Position numbers and translations under genes: made by a program. The notes under the pieces were generated by a model. It saw nothing but the letters and a program-made list of their open reading frames with translations, did no database searches and was not told the origin of the DNA. Below, piece by piece: positions 54,373 to 64,000 of a DNA stretch of 64,000 nt. The DNA lies in contig JAOPXL010000112.1 of assembly GCA_025965175.1 (NCBI GenBank), forward strand, positions 1-64,000. The letters are read 5' to 3'. Each line of letters begins with the position of its first letter. Position 1 is the first letter of the stretch. Origin of the DNA: Aeromicrobium sp. Its GTDB lineage: Bacteria > Actinomycetota > Actinomycetes > Propionibacteriales > Nocardioidaceae.

Positions 54373-55758
54373 GTGACCTCTCCCACCCTGGCAACCGTCG
54401 GCGAGCTCCGGTCCTCCGGACACGTCCAGAAGACCCTGCGCGCCGAGATCCGCGACAATCTCCTCGATGCCCTCCGTGAGGGCCGCGACCCGTGGCCGGG
54501 GCTGCACGGCTTCGAGTCGACCGTCATCCCACAGCTCGAGCGCGCCCTCATCGCGGGCCACGACATCGTGCTGCTGGGGGAGCGCGGCCAGGGCAAGACC
54601 CGCTTGCTGCGCACCCTCGGCGGCCTGCTCGACGAATGGTCCCCGGTCATCGCGGGCTCCGAGCTGGGCGAGCACCCCTTCGAGCCCATCACCGCTGCGA
54701 GCCTGCGTCGGGCCGCCGAGCTCGGCGACGACCTGCCGATCGCCTGGCGGCACCGCGACGAGCGGTACGCCGAGAAGCTCGCGACCCCCGACACGAGCGT
54801 CGCGGACCTGATCGGCGACGTCGACCCCATGAAGGTCGCCGAGGGCCGCAGCCTGGGCGATCCCGAGACGATCCACTTCGGCCTCATTCCGCGCAGCCAC
54901 CGGGGGATCGTGGCGATCAACGAGCTGCCCGACCTCGCCGAGCGCATCCAGGTCGCGATGCTCAACGTCATGGAGGAGCGTGACATCCAGATCCGGGGGT
55001 ACGTCCTGCGCGTCCCGCTCGACGTCCTCGTCGTGGCGAGCGCCAACCCCGAGGACTACACCAACCGCGGTCGGATCATCACGCCGCTGAAGGATCGCTT
55101 CGGCGCCGAGATCAGGACGCACTACCCGACCGAGCTGGTCGACGAGGTCGCGGTGATCCGCCAGGAGGCCGAGCTCGCCGCCGAGGTCCCGGACCACCTG
55201 GTCGAGATCCTCGCCCGGTTTACCCGTGCGCTGCGGGAGTCATCGGCGGTCGACCAGCGCAGCGGGGTCAGTGCCCGCTTCGCGATCGCCGGCGCCGAGA
55301 CCATCGCGGCAGCCGCGATCCATCGGGCGACCCGGCAGGGCGAGGAGCAGGCCGTGGCGCGCCCCGTCGACCTCGAGACCGCGGTCGACGTGCTGGGCGG
55401 CAAGATCGAGTTCGAGTCCGGCGAGGAGGGCCGCGAGGACCAGATCCTGGACCACCTCCTGCGGACTGCGACGGCCGAGACCGTCCGAGCCCACTTCCGC
55501 GGCATCGACTTCGCGGTGCTGGTGGAGGCGATCGAGGCCGGGGCGATGGTCTCGACGGGGGAACAGGTCACCGCACGCGACTTCCTGTCGGGGCTGCCTG
55601 TCCTGGGCGAGTCCGAGCTGTACGACGAGGTGTGCGACCGGCTCGGCGCCACCAACGACGGACAGCGCGCCGGTGCGATCGAGCTCGCCCTGGAGGGCCT
55701 GTACCTGGCCCGCCGGGTCAGCAAGGACAGCGGAGGCGGCGAGACGATCTATGGCTAG
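54373..55758 (+). CDS. MoxR/magnesium-chelatase-like AAA+ ATPase
   Basis: LLGERGQGKTRLLRTLGGLL...RGIVAINELPDLAERIQVAMLNVMEERDIQIRGY; GTG start at 54373. Confidence 0.87.
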   Translation: MTSPTLATVGELRSSGHVQKTLRAEIRDNLLDALREGRDPWPGLHGFESTVIPQLERALIAGHDIVLLGERGQGKTRLLRTLGGLLDEWSPVIAGSELGEHPFEPITAASLRRAAELGDDLPIAWRHRDERYAEKLATPDTSVADLIGDVDPMKVAEGRSLGDPETIHFGLIPRSHRGIVAINELPDLAERIQVAMLNVMEERDIQIRGYVLRVPLDVLVVASANPEDYTNRGRIITPLKDRFGAEIRTHYPTELVDEVAVIRQEAELAAEVPDHLVEILARFTRALRESSAVDQRSGVSARFAIAGAETIAAAAIHRATRQGEEQAVARPVDLETAVDVLGGKIEFESGEEGREDQILDHLLRTATAETVRAHFRGIDFAVLVEAIEAGAMVSTGEQVTARDFLSGLPVLGESELYDEVCDRLGATNDGQRAGAIELALEGLYLARRVSKDSGGGETIYG

Positions 55759-57796
55759 GCCCAATCGCCGGCTGACCCATGACGCGCGCTACGGCAGGTA
55801 CGTCGACGGGCCCGATCCGCTCGCGCCGCCGGTCGACCTCTCGGAGGCGCTCGACGCGATCGGCGAGGAGGTCATGGCCGGCTACTCGCCTGAGCGGGCG
55901 ATGCGGGAGTTCCTCCGGCGCGGTGGGAAGGACCAGTCAGGCCTCGACGACCTGGCCCGACGGGTCGCCGAGCGCCGACGTGAGCTCACCCAGCGCCACA
56001 ACCTGGACGGCACGTTGCAGGAGGTCAAAGAGCTGCTCGACCGCGCCGTCCTGGCCGAGCGCAAGCAGCTCGCGCGCGACGTGGAGCTCGACGACGGGGA
56101 TCGGGCGCTGGCCCAGATGCAGCTCGACAACCTCCCCACCTCGCCGGCTGCCGCCGTCAGCGAGCTGGCCGGCTACGACTGGCAGAGCCGGGAGGCCCGC
56201 GAGGACTACGAGAAGATCAAGGACCTGCTGGGCCGCGAGATGCTCGAGCAGCGCTTCGCCGGGATGAAGAACGCCCTCGAGAACGCGACCGACGAGGACC
56301 GGGCCGCGATCAACGAGATGCTCCAGGACCTCAACACGCTGCTCGACGCGCATCGCCGCGGCGAGGATACCCAGGAGCAGTTCGACGCGTTCATGGACCA
56401 GCACGGGGACTTCTTCCCCGAGCAGCCGAAGGACATTGACGAGCTGCTGGACGCCCTGGGCCAGAGGGCCGCCGCGGCCCAGCGGATGCGCAACTCGATG
56501 ACGCAGGAGCAGCGCGACGAGCTCGACGCCCTGGCCCAGCAGGCGTTCGGCTCGCCGGAGCTGATGCAGACGCTGGCGCAGCTGGACGGCAACCTGCAGG
56601 CCCTGCGGCCCGGTGAGGACTGGGGTGGCTCGGAGCGCATGGACGGCGAGGAGGGTCTCGGCCTCGGCGACGGCACCGGGGTGTTCCAGGACATCGCTGA
56701 CCTCGACGAGCTGTCCGAGCAGCTCTCCCAGTCGTACTCTGGCTCCCGCATGGACGACCTGGACCTCGAGATGCTCGCCCGGCAGCTGGGGGACGAGGCC
56801 GCCGTCGACGCGCGCACGCTGCAGGCACTGGAGAAGGCCCTCCGCGACTCCGGGACCGTCAAGCGCGGCACCGACGGACAGCTCAAGCTGACGCCGAAGG
56901 CCATGCGCCAGCTCGGCAAGGCGCTGCTGCGCGACGTCGCCGACAAGATGTCAGGACGGCAGGGCAACCGTGACCTCCACCAGGCCGGCGCCGCGGGGGA
57001 GCGGTCCGGTGCGACGCGCGAGTGGGAGTTCGGCGACACCGAGCCGTGGGACGTGACCCGAACGATCACCAATGCCGTGACCCGCACGGCCGGCGAGGGC
57101 GGCTCGACCGCCGATGGGGTCCGGATCCGGATCGGCGACGTCGAGGTCCAGGAGACCGAGGCGCGGACCCAGGCGTGCGTCGCGTTGCTGGTGGACACCT
57201 CGTTCTCGATGGCGATGGACGGGCGCTGGGTCCCGATGAAGCGCACCGCGCTGGCGCTGCACACCTTGATCACGAGCCGCTTCCGGGGCGATGACCTGCA
57301 GCTCATCGGCTTCGGCCGGCACGCCGAGGTCATGGACATCGAGGAGCTCACGGGCCTCGACGCGAGATGGGACAAGGGCACCAACCTGCACCACGCGCTG
57401 CTGCTGGCCAACCGGCACTTCCGCAAGCACCCCAACGCGCAGCCCGTGCTGCTGATCGTGACGGACGGGGAGCCGACGTCGCACCTGGAGTCGAGCGGCG
57501 ACGTGTTCTTCAGCTATCCACCACACCCCGTGACGGTCGCCCACGCGGTGCGTGAGCTCGACGGGTCGATGCGACTCGGCGCCCAGACGACGTTCTTCCG
57601 CCTCGGCGAGGACCCGGGGCTGGCCCGGTTCATCGAGTCGATGGCGCGGCGGGTCGGGGGCACTGTCGTGGCGCCCGAGCTCGACGACCTCGGGGCTGCT
57701 GTCGTGGGGTCCTACCTGGGCTCGCGCCGCGGCCCGGGCGGGGGGGGCGGGGACTACGGCGACGTGTTCGGCGAACGGGGCTTCTGGGTCGGGTGA
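55751..57796 (+). CDS. VWA domain protein partner of the AAA+ ATPase
   Basis: VALLVDTSFSMAMDGRWVPMKRTALALHTLI (MIDAS DxSxS); overlaps the ATPase gene. Confidence 0.88.
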   Translation: MARPNRRLTHDARYGRYVDGPDPLAPPVDLSEALDAIGEEVMAGYSPERAMREFLRRGGKDQSGLDDLARRVAERRRELTQRHNLDGTLQEVKELLDRAVLAERKQLARDVELDDGDRALAQMQLDNLPTSPAAAVSELAGYDWQSREAREDYEKIKDLLGREMLEQRFAGMKNALENATDEDRAAINEMLQDLNTLLDAHRRGEDTQEQFDAFMDQHGDFFPEQPKDIDELLDALGQRAAAAQRMRNSMTQEQRDELDALAQQAFGSPELMQTLAQLDGNLQALRPGEDWGGSERMDGEEGLGLGDGTGVFQDIADLDELSEQLSQSYSGSRMDDLDLEMLARQLGDEAAVDARTLQALEKALRDSGTVKRGTDGQLKLTPKAMRQLGKALLRDVADKMSGRQGNRDLHQAGAAGERSGATREWEFGDTEPWDVTRTITNAVTRTAGEGGSTADGVRIRIGDVEVQETEARTQACVALLVDTSFSMAMDGRWVPMKRTALALHTLITSRFRGDDLQLIGFGRHAEVMDIEELTGLDARWDKGTNLHHALLLANRHFRKHPNAQPVLLIVTDGEPTSHLESSGDVFFSYPPHPVTVAHAVRELDGSMRLGAQTTFFRLGEDPGLARFIESMARRVGGTVVAPELDDLGAAVVGSYLGSRRGPGGGGGDYGDVFGERGFWVG

Positions 57797-57884
57797 TCCC
57801 CGGCCCGGCGAGCCGGGGCGGCGTCGCCGTGCAGGTATCGTCGGCCCGCGGCGACGTACGCCGCACACACCACCGGGAGCACAC

Positions 57885-58412
57885 GTGACACTCGTCAGGA
57901 ACCACACCGACATCACCAGCCTGCCCGGGGCGATCGTGGTTGGCACCGATGGGTCCTGCATCACGAACCCCGGCCCGACCGGGTGGGCGTACGTCGGTGA
58001 CGACGGCAGCTCGGCGAGCGGTGGCTTCGTGCAGGGAACCAACAACATCGGCGAGCTGACCGCGGTTCTCGAGGCGCTCCGGGACTTCGCCGACCGCCCC
58101 CTCGTGATCCAGGCCGACTCCGCCTACACGATCGGGTGCACGACGACGTGGGCCGCCGGCTGGGCCCGCAACGGCTGGAAGAACTCCAAGAAGGAAGTCG
58201 TGGCCAACGTCGAGATCGTCCGGGCGATCTACGCACTGATGCAGGCGCGGCGCGACTCGGGCACCCCGGTGCACTTCCAGAAGGTCAAGGCACACCTCGC
58301 GGACGTGTCGGTGTGGCCCCTCAACGTCGCCGCGGACGAGCTCGCCGGCCTGGCGTCGGCCCGCGCCGCCCGCGGTGACGTCGCGTCGAGGCGGTCCCCG
58401 GCCGTCGGGTGA
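57885..58412 (+). CDS. Ribonuclease H family protein
   Basis: VVGTDGSCITNPGPTGWAYV...NNIGELTAVLEALRDF...VIQADSAYTIGCTT...VKAHLADVSVWPLNVAADELA. Confidence 0.87.
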   Translation: MTLVRNHTDITSLPGAIVVGTDGSCITNPGPTGWAYVGDDGSSASGGFVQGTNNIGELTAVLEALRDFADRPLVIQADSAYTIGCTTTWAAGWARNGWKNSKKEVVANVEIVRAIYALMQARRDSGTPVHFQKVKAHLADVSVWPLNVAADELAGLASARAARGDVASRRSPAVG

Positions 58413-58554
58413 ACACCCGCTGAATGATCAACGTCCCGTCACGGCCGGGTCCTCCGGTCGTGCCCCGCCGTGCACCGACACCGTATCGTGGTGTCCGGCA
58501 TCCCGGCCGTTATCCACCGAGCGCCCCATCAGTGGGCTCGCGACCCGCATCGAG

Positions 58555-59595
58555 GTGACAACAATTTCGTCCCCCCAGGTGTTCGAGCGCGGCCATGAAG
58601 GGCGCGAGGCAGACACCCGCACGACCTACGGCTGGGTCACGGCGACGTGGGTCCTCGTCGGGGCTTTCGGCGTGGTCACGGCGTTGCGCGCTGCCCAGGT
58701 CGACCTGCCGCTGAGGGATCCGAAGGGATCGATCTTCAGCGGGCGGATCGCGCTGTCGTACGGGATCGCCGCCGCGCTGATCCTGCTCGACGCCGCGATC
58801 CGGACGGGCCGCCGCGGGTGGACGGTGCGCAAGGCCTTCGGCGTGATGCGCTCGCGCTGGCCGCTGGACCGGCTCGTGCTGCTCGTGACCGGGCTGCTGG
58901 CGTACCACGTGGTCTACAGCTGCTATCGCAACCTCAAGAGCTGGAACGCCTTCCGAGACCAGCACGACGCGGGCCTGGAACGCGTCGACACGTGGCTGTT
59001 CTTCGGCAACAGCCCCGCCGTGCTGCTGCACGACATGTTCGGCCAGGACATCGCGCCGCACGTGTTCCGCGCGATCTACGAGTCGTTCTCGATCATGGTG
59101 CCGATCTCGTTCGTCGCCGCGCTGGTGCTCGCGACGCGCATCCGCGAGGGGTATGTCTTCCTGACCTCCGCGATGTGGGTGTGGATCCTGGGGGTCGCCT
59201 CCTACTACCTGATCCCCGCGATCGGCCCGTTCCACTCCGCCGCGAGCGACTTCGCCGGGCTCGACCCGACCAGCGTGACCGCGACGCAGGCCAAGTACAT
59301 GGCTCAGCGGGAGCAGCTGCTCCAGCATCCTGCGTGGGGGGACTCATTCGCCAGCATCGGCGCGTTCGCGAGCCTGCACACCGGGTTCACCTGCATGATC
59401 CTGCTGATGCTGCACTACTACGGCTTCACCCGGTGGGTGCGGGTCATGACGGTCTATCTCGTGGCCGTCATGGTCTCGACGATCTATCTCGGCTGGCACT
59501 TCGTGCTTGACGACGTGGCCGGCATCCTCCTGGCCGTCGCGGCGGTCCAGCTGGGACGCCTCACGGTCTACGGGCGGAGCAGGCGCGCACCATGA
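58555..59595 (+). CDS. PAP2 superfamily phosphatase / inositol phosphotransferase-like
   Basis: YYLIPAIGPFH...SIGAFASLHTGFTCMILLMLH...STIYLGWHFVLDDVAGILL; GTG start assumed. Confidence 0.82.
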   Translation: MTTISSPQVFERGHEGREADTRTTYGWVTATWVLVGAFGVVTALRAAQVDLPLRDPKGSIFSGRIALSYGIAAALILLDAAIRTGRRGWTVRKAFGVMRSRWPLDRLVLLVTGLLAYHVVYSCYRNLKSWNAFRDQHDAGLERVDTWLFFGNSPAVLLHDMFGQDIAPHVFRAIYESFSIMVPISFVAALVLATRIREGYVFLTSAMWVWILGVASYYLIPAIGPFHSAASDFAGLDPTSVTATQAKYMAQREQLLQHPAWGDSFASIGAFASLHTGFTCMILLMLHYYGFTRWVRVMTVYLVAVMVSTIYLGWHFVLDDVAGILLAVAAVQLGRLTVYGRSRRAP

Positions 59596-61187
59596 CGCTC
59601 CTCGACGACCGCGTCGAGTTGTTCACGACTCGTCTGCGGGGTTCCATGGGCCGGTGGTGGCTCCTGTGCGCGACGATCGTGGTCGCGCTCCGCGTGCCAT
59701 TCCTCGGCGTCCCGCTCGGCATCGACGAGGGCGGAGACTCGTTCGTCGCCCGCGCCTGGGGCACGACCGAGGGCTCGATGTACGGCAACTCCTGGCTCGA
59801 CCGACCGCCGCTGCTGGTCATGGTCTACAAGCTGGGGGTACTCGGCGGTGACATCGGTGTACGCCTGCTGGGCTTGGCCGCCGCGCTCCTCCTGGTGGCG
59901 GGCACGATGGCGATCGCCCACAGCATCAGCGGGTCGCACGCCGCGCGCGTCACCGGGGTCATCACCGCCGTGATGACGTCGTCCGTCGTGCTCGGCGCGG
60001 TGTTCACCGACAACGAGCTGCTGGCCACGGTGCCAGCGACGCTGTCGATCCTGATGCTCGTCCGTGCCCGTGACGCCGTCGAGCCCCGCGTTTGGCTCTT
60101 CGCCTCGGGCTTCCTGGCCACGTGCGCGCTGCTGATCAAGCAGTCGTTCGGCGAGGCGCTGGTCGCCGGCGCGGTGTTCCTCGCGGTGAGCTGGGTGACG
60201 CGGGTCGGGTCCGGTTTCCGCAGCCGGTGGGTCACGTGGTGGGTCATCGGCACGGCCGCTCCCGTCGCGATCACGTTCGCCTGGTTCGAGGCCTACTCGG
60301 TAGGGGCCCAGCGCTTCGTCTATGCCATCGCGGGCTTCCGCGTCGACAGCCTCAACCAGCTGCACGCGTCGCCGCACGGCGCCGGCTACATGCTGATGCA
60401 CCTCGGCCTGCCGATCGCGATCGCCTCGGGCTGCCTGTTCCTCGTGCCATGGTCGGTGTCGTGGCTCCTGCGGCACCGCGCCGACCCGCGACTGGTCCTC
60501 CCGCTCGCGGCGTGGCTCGCAGTCGGGTTCGTGGGCGTCGCCGGAGGCGGCAACTACTACCCGCATTACTTCATCCAGCCCCTCGCCGCCCTGGCCGTGC
60601 TGACCGGCTGCGCCCTCGCGGTCACGACACGCCGCCGCCTCTTCGCCGCGACCGCCGGACTCCTGGCCGTCCTCGCGGTGGGCAACGTCGCCGTCGGCGC
60701 CACGCTGAAGAGCGTCAACCCGCCCCAGCAGCGCACCCTCGCGGTCGCCGACTACCTGCGCAGCAACGCCGAGACCGATGACAGCCTCTACGTCCTGTAC
60801 GCCCGGGCCAACCTGCTCTACTACGCCCAGATGAGGACGCCCTACCCCTACTCATGGAGCCAGATGGTGCGGACGGTGCCCGACGCGGAGGCACGCCTGC
60901 GCACCATGCTGCGGTCGGGCACCGAGCGGCCCACGTGGATCGTCGAGTGGCAGCCGGCCACGCTGTTCGGCATGGACAGCTCGGGGGAGACCCGGCGCCT
61001 GGTCGCGCGGCACTATGTGCAGACCGGCGAGATCTGCGACAAGCCGATCCTCATCCGCAAGGACGAGGCCGACCGCGACCTGGTCCCGGCGCCCGACGTC
61101 AAGTGCGCGACGCTCAACCTGCCGAAGAAGCTGGGCCCCAACAACTCCCGCAGCCCCGAGGACAGCGCCGACTACCTCTGGCAATAG
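59592..61187 (+). CDS. Membrane glycosyltransferase (ArnT/PMT-like, GT39/83 type)
   Basis: Multi-TM; GIDEGGDSFVARAWGTTEGSMYGNSWLDRPPLLVMVYKLGVLGGDIGVRLLGL. Confidence 0.8.
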   Translation: MTLLDDRVELFTTRLRGSMGRWWLLCATIVVALRVPFLGVPLGIDEGGDSFVARAWGTTEGSMYGNSWLDRPPLLVMVYKLGVLGGDIGVRLLGLAAALLLVAGTMAIAHSISGSHAARVTGVITAVMTSSVVLGAVFTDNELLATVPATLSILMLVRARDAVEPRVWLFASGFLATCALLIKQSFGEALVAGAVFLAVSWVTRVGSGFRSRWVTWWVIGTAAPVAITFAWFEAYSVGAQRFVYAIAGFRVDSLNQLHASPHGAGYMLMHLGLPIAIASGCLFLVPWSVSWLLRHRADPRLVLPLAAWLAVGFVGVAGGGNYYPHYFIQPLAALAVLTGCALAVTTRRRLFAATAGLLAVLAVGNVAVGATLKSVNPPQQRTLAVADYLRSNAETDDSLYVLYARANLLYYAQMRTPYPYSWSQMVRTVPDAEARLRTMLRSGTERPTWIVEWQPATLFGMDSSGETRRLVARHYVQTGEICDKPILIRKDEADRDLVPAPDVKCATLNLPKKLGPNNSRSPEDSADYLWQ

Positions 61188-61190
61188 TTC

Positions 61191-61402
61191 CGCTGACGAG
61201 TCACGCAGATCCGGTGAAGAGTCACGGAGATCCAGTGAGGAGTCACGGAGATCCAGTGAGGAGTCACGTACGGCTTTCGTACCGACACTCGTCGGCCGAC
61301 CCAGGTGACTCCTCAGCGAACCTGCGTGACTCGTCAGCGAACCTGCGTGACTCGTCAGCGAACCTGCGTGACTCGTCAGCGAACCTGCGTGACTCCTCAG
61401 CG
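61191..61402. repeat. 21-bp-period inverted tandem repeat array
   Basis: GAGTCAC at 61199, 61220, 61241, 61262; GTGACTC at 61306, 61327, 61348, 61369, 61390; central GTACG-GCTTT-CGTAC hairpin. Confidence 0.93.
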
Positions 61403-61837
61403 GTGGGGGTGGGGGCGGAGCTCGTCGCGGCGCCGCCAGGCCCCGGTCGACCACAGCGCCAGCGCCACGAGGGCGGGCTGGAACGGCAGGCGAAGCCACC
61501 GGGCGCGGTCGGTCTCGAGGCCGAACGCGTCGATGTGGTTGACGAGCTGGTTGATGTTGCCCGGGAACACCGCGACGAAGAACGCCGCCACGACCCAGCC
61601 CACGCGCACCCGCTGACGGGGGAGCGCCACAAGGGCGCCGCCCAGCGCGATCTCGACGACGCCCGAGGCCACGACGACCGGGTCCGTACCGAGCGGCAGC
61701 CAGTCCGGGACCTGCGCCTGGAACTCCTGGCGCGCCCACGTCAGGTGGCTGACACCGGCGAACACCAGACCCGCGCCGAGCAGGACCCGGCCGGCCGTGC
61801 GGACGACGGGGGAGCGGTACGTCTCGGTGGTCGACAT
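61397..61837 (-). CDS. DoxX-like membrane protein
   Basis: VVRTAGRVLLGAGLVFAGVSHLTWARQEFQAQVPDWLPLGTDPVVVASGVVEIALGGALVAL. Confidence 0.82.
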   Translation of the reverse strand: MSTTETYRSPVVRTAGRVLLGAGLVFAGVSHLTWARQEFQAQVPDWLPLGTDPVVVASGVVEIALGGALVALPRQRVRVGWVVAAFFVAVFPGNINQLVNHIDAFGLETDRARWLRLPFQPALVALALWSTGAWRRRDELRPHPHR

Positions 61838-61896
61838 GCCCCAAAGTCTGTCACGCCCGACTGCGGCAGGCGTCGATCCGCGGTACGTTCCCGAGC

Positions 61897-62619
61897 ATGG
61901 CAAACGACCTCAGCGGACCCGAGAAGCGGGAGGTCAGCGGCCGGCGGTCCGCCCAGGGCGAGCACCGACTCCCGCCCGCCTCCGCCGTCGTCGTGGCGGC
62001 GCTGGCGTACGCCCTGCTGCCCAGCGAGCTCCTGTTCGTGCCCCGCCTCGTGATCCCCGCGATCGAGGTGGCACTCCTGGTGGCACTCGTCGTGACGAAC
62101 CCGCGACGGATGACGCGCCAGACGCGCTGGTCGCGCCAGCTGTCGATCGCCGTCGCCGCGCTCCTGATCGTCACCAACCTGGTGGCGCTGGGCATGCTGG
62201 TGCATGCGCTGACCCAGTCGTCAACCTCGGGCGGCCCGCTGCTGATCGCCGCGATGCAGGTGTGGGTCACGAACGTCATCGGCTTCGCGCTCCTGTTCTG
62301 GGAGCTCGACCGCGGCGGCTCCGTGGCGCGTCACTCCGTGCCGCGCACCAAGATGCAGGCGGCCGACTGGCGCTTCTCCCAGGATGAGAACCACGACACG
62401 ATCGACGAGGTCGCCTCGACGTCGAGCAAGGCGGCCGGCTGGATCCCGACGTTCGTCGACTACCTGTACGTCTCGCTGACCAACTCCAGCGCGTTCAGCC
62501 CCACCGACACGATGCCGCTGTCGTCCCGCGCGAAGATCCTGATGGGGGTCGAGGCCACGGCCGCCCTCCTGACGTCGTTGCTGGTCATCGCCCGTGCCGT
62601 CGGCTCGCTGGGCGGCTGA
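61897..62619 (+). CDS. Integral membrane protein of unknown function
   Basis: Six hydrophobic segments; VTNVIGFALLFWELDRGG...FVDYLYVSLTNSSAFSPTDTMPLSSRAKILMGVEATAAL. Confidence 0.8.
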   Translation: MANDLSGPEKREVSGRRSAQGEHRLPPASAVVVAALAYALLPSELLFVPRLVIPAIEVALLVALVVTNPRRMTRQTRWSRQLSIAVAALLIVTNLVALGMLVHALTQSSTSGGPLLIAAMQVWVTNVIGFALLFWELDRGGSVARHSVPRTKMQAADWRFSQDENHDTIDEVASTSSKAAGWIPTFVDYLYVSLTNSSAFSPTDTMPLSSRAKILMGVEATAALLTSLLVIARAVGSLGG

Positions 62620-62742
62620 GCGACAAATTTCTGTCAGTGCGGAATACGATCATGGACGGTAGTGCTGACACCCTCGAGCGGCGCGGACACCCGGTCCGTC
62701 TGCAGAGCCGCCACCCGCTGACCAGTCCTGAGGACGATTCGC

Positions 62743-64000
62743 ATGACCACCGCCCCCTCTTCGACACCCGGCGCCACCGCCCCTGACCCCCGACGCTGGC
62801 TCGCACTCGGCGTGATTGCCGTCGCGCAGCTCATGATCGTGCTCGACGCCTCGATCGTGAACATCGCGCTGCCCTCCGCACAGGAGGATCTCGGCATCAG
62901 CGACGCGGATCGTCAATGGGTCGTCACGGCCTACACCCTTGCCTTCGGCGGTCTGCTCCTGCTGGGCGGGCGCATCGCGGACTTCGCCGGCCGCAAACGC
63001 ATGTTCATCGTCGGGTTGATCGGCTTCGCCGCCGCGTCCGCCCTCGGTGGGGTCGCGTCGACTGCCGGCCTGCTGTTCGCCGCACGCGGTCTCCAGGGAG
63101 CCTTCGCCGCCCTCCTGGCCCCTGCCGCCCTGTCGCTGATCTCCGTCACGTTCACCGAGAGCAAGGAGCGGGCCACGGCATTCGGCGTGTTCGGCGCGAT
63201 CTCGGGCGGTGGCGCCGCGATCGGGCTCATCGTCGGCGGCGTGCTGACCGAGTACGCCTCGTGGCGCTGGTGCCTCGGGGTCAACGTCCCGATCGCGCTG
63301 CTCGCGGCTGCCGCTGCGGCCCGGGTGGTCCGGGAGAGCAAGGCCGAGGGCAACACCAAGTACGACATCCCGGGCGCGATCCTCGTGACGCTGGGCCTGG
63401 TGTCGTTGGTCTACGGGTTCACCGAGGCGGCCAAGCTCAAGGATCCGGGCAAGAGCACCGAGGTGCTGGGCTGGACCGACAACAGCACGCTGACGTTCCT
63501 CGGCGTGGCTGTCGTCCTGCTGGTCGCTTTCGTGGTGTGGGAGGGCCGCACCAAGCATCCGCTGCTCCCGCTTCGGGTCGCGCTCGACCGCAATCGCGGC
63601 GGCTCCTACCTGGTCTTCCTGTTCGTCGGGGCCGGACTGTTCGCGATGTTCCTGTTCCTCACGTTCTACTTCCAGCTGACCCTCGGCTACAGCCCCCTCA
63701 AGTCGGGCTTCGCGTTCCTGCCGTTCAGCATCGGGATCATCCTCGGCGCAGGTGTGGTCTCCCAGCTGCTGCCCCGACTCGGCCCCAAGCCGCTCATGGT
63801 GCCAGGACTGGCGAGTGCCTCGATCGGCATGCTCCTGCTGACCCAGGTCACGGCCGACACCTCCTACTGGACCCACGTCCTGCCGGCGATCGTGCTGATG
63901 AGCCTCGGCATGGCAGCGGTCTTCGTCCCCGCGTCCAGCACTGCCCTCATCGGGGTCGGCTCGCACGATGCCGGCGTCGCCAGCGCCCTGCTCAACACCT
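62743..64000 (+). CDS. DHA2-type MFS multidrug transporter (3' end beyond window)
   Basis: ATG at 62743, open to window end: MTTAPSSTPGATAPDPRRWLALGVIAVAQLMIVLDASIVNIALPSAQEDLGISDADRQWVVTAYTLAFGGLLLLGGRIADFAGRKRMF; absent from ORF track because unterminated. Confidence 0.92.
   Translation, partial: MTTAPSSTPGATAPDPRRWLALGVIAVAQLMIVLDASIVNIALPSAQEDLGISDADRQWVVTAYTLAFGGLLLLGGRIADFAGRKRMFIVGLIGFAAASALGGVASTAGLLFAARGLQGAFAALLAPAALSLISVTFTESKERATAFGVFGAISGGGAAIGLIVGGVLTEYASWRWCLGVNVPIALLAAAAAARVVRESKAEGNTKYDIPGAILVTLGLVSLVYGFTEAAKLKDPGKSTEVLGWTDNSTLTFLGVAVVLLVAFVVWEGRTKHPLLPLRVALDRNRGGSYLVFLFVGAGLFAMFLFLTFYFQLTLGYSPLKSGFAFLPFSIGIILGAGVVSQLLPRLGPKPLMVPGLASASIGMLLLTQVTADTSYWTHVLPAIVLMSLGMAAVFVPASSTALIGVGSHDAGVASALLNT

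Noticed and set aside
61191-61402. CRISPR array
   Set aside because: The whole 21-bp unit is repeated, arms are inverted, and there are no unique spacers or cas genes.
62650-63966. 438-aa minus-strand ORF at window end
   Set aside because: Antisense shadow of the MFS transporter (start 62743), which the ORF track omits because it runs off the window.
1-64000. tRNA/rRNA genes, transposases, integrases, prophage
   Set aside because: None recognised by eye in ORF translations or intergenic sequence; tRNAscan/Infernal would be needed to exclude short RNAs.

Overview
64 kb of a high-GC actinobacterial chromosome (Nocardioides/Aeromicrobium-like by protein flavour; taxonomy is inference). Five blocks are visible. 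(1) 0.2-19.9 kb: a complete type IV pilus (T4P) cluster with major pilin, minor pilins, PilB, two PilT-like ATPases, PilC, a PilM-PilN fusion, PilO and PilD. It also encodes a WhiG/FliA-type sigma factor and, between pilB and the second pilT, a protein that reads as the c-di-GMP-responsive anti-sigma RsiG. Matching TCAA-N16-GCCGAT promoter-like sites precede two pilus operons, with a weaker site before the pilin. This suggests a self-contained c-di-GMP/RsiG/WhiG switch driving T4P, and it is my top finding. (2) 20.6-28.4 kb: an ECF sigma/anti-sigma pair, then an uncharacterised cluster with a CDP-alcohol phosphotransferase-sulfatase fusion, a dehydrogenase, a degenerate PTPS/QueD-like protein, GT4, a flippase-like protein and a RibD-type reductase. 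(3) 28.4-32.4 kb: an arsenic resistance locus with an ArsR-LMW-PTP fusion, ACR3, ArsC, ArsR and a flavoprotein. (4) 32.4-53 kb: a dormancy/universal-stress island with DevR/DevS-like proteins, several USPs, LuxR regulators, an AMP-ligase and an ALDH. It carries recurrent DevR-box-like palindromes and several decayed gene remnants. (5) 53-64 kb: mostly housekeeping genes (App1 phosphatase, MoxR/VWA pair, RNase H, PAP2, a glycosyltransferase, DoxX, an MFS pump running off the end). It includes a striking 21-bp-period inverted repeat array at 61.2-61.4 kb. No rRNA, tRNA, CRISPR or transposase was recognised.
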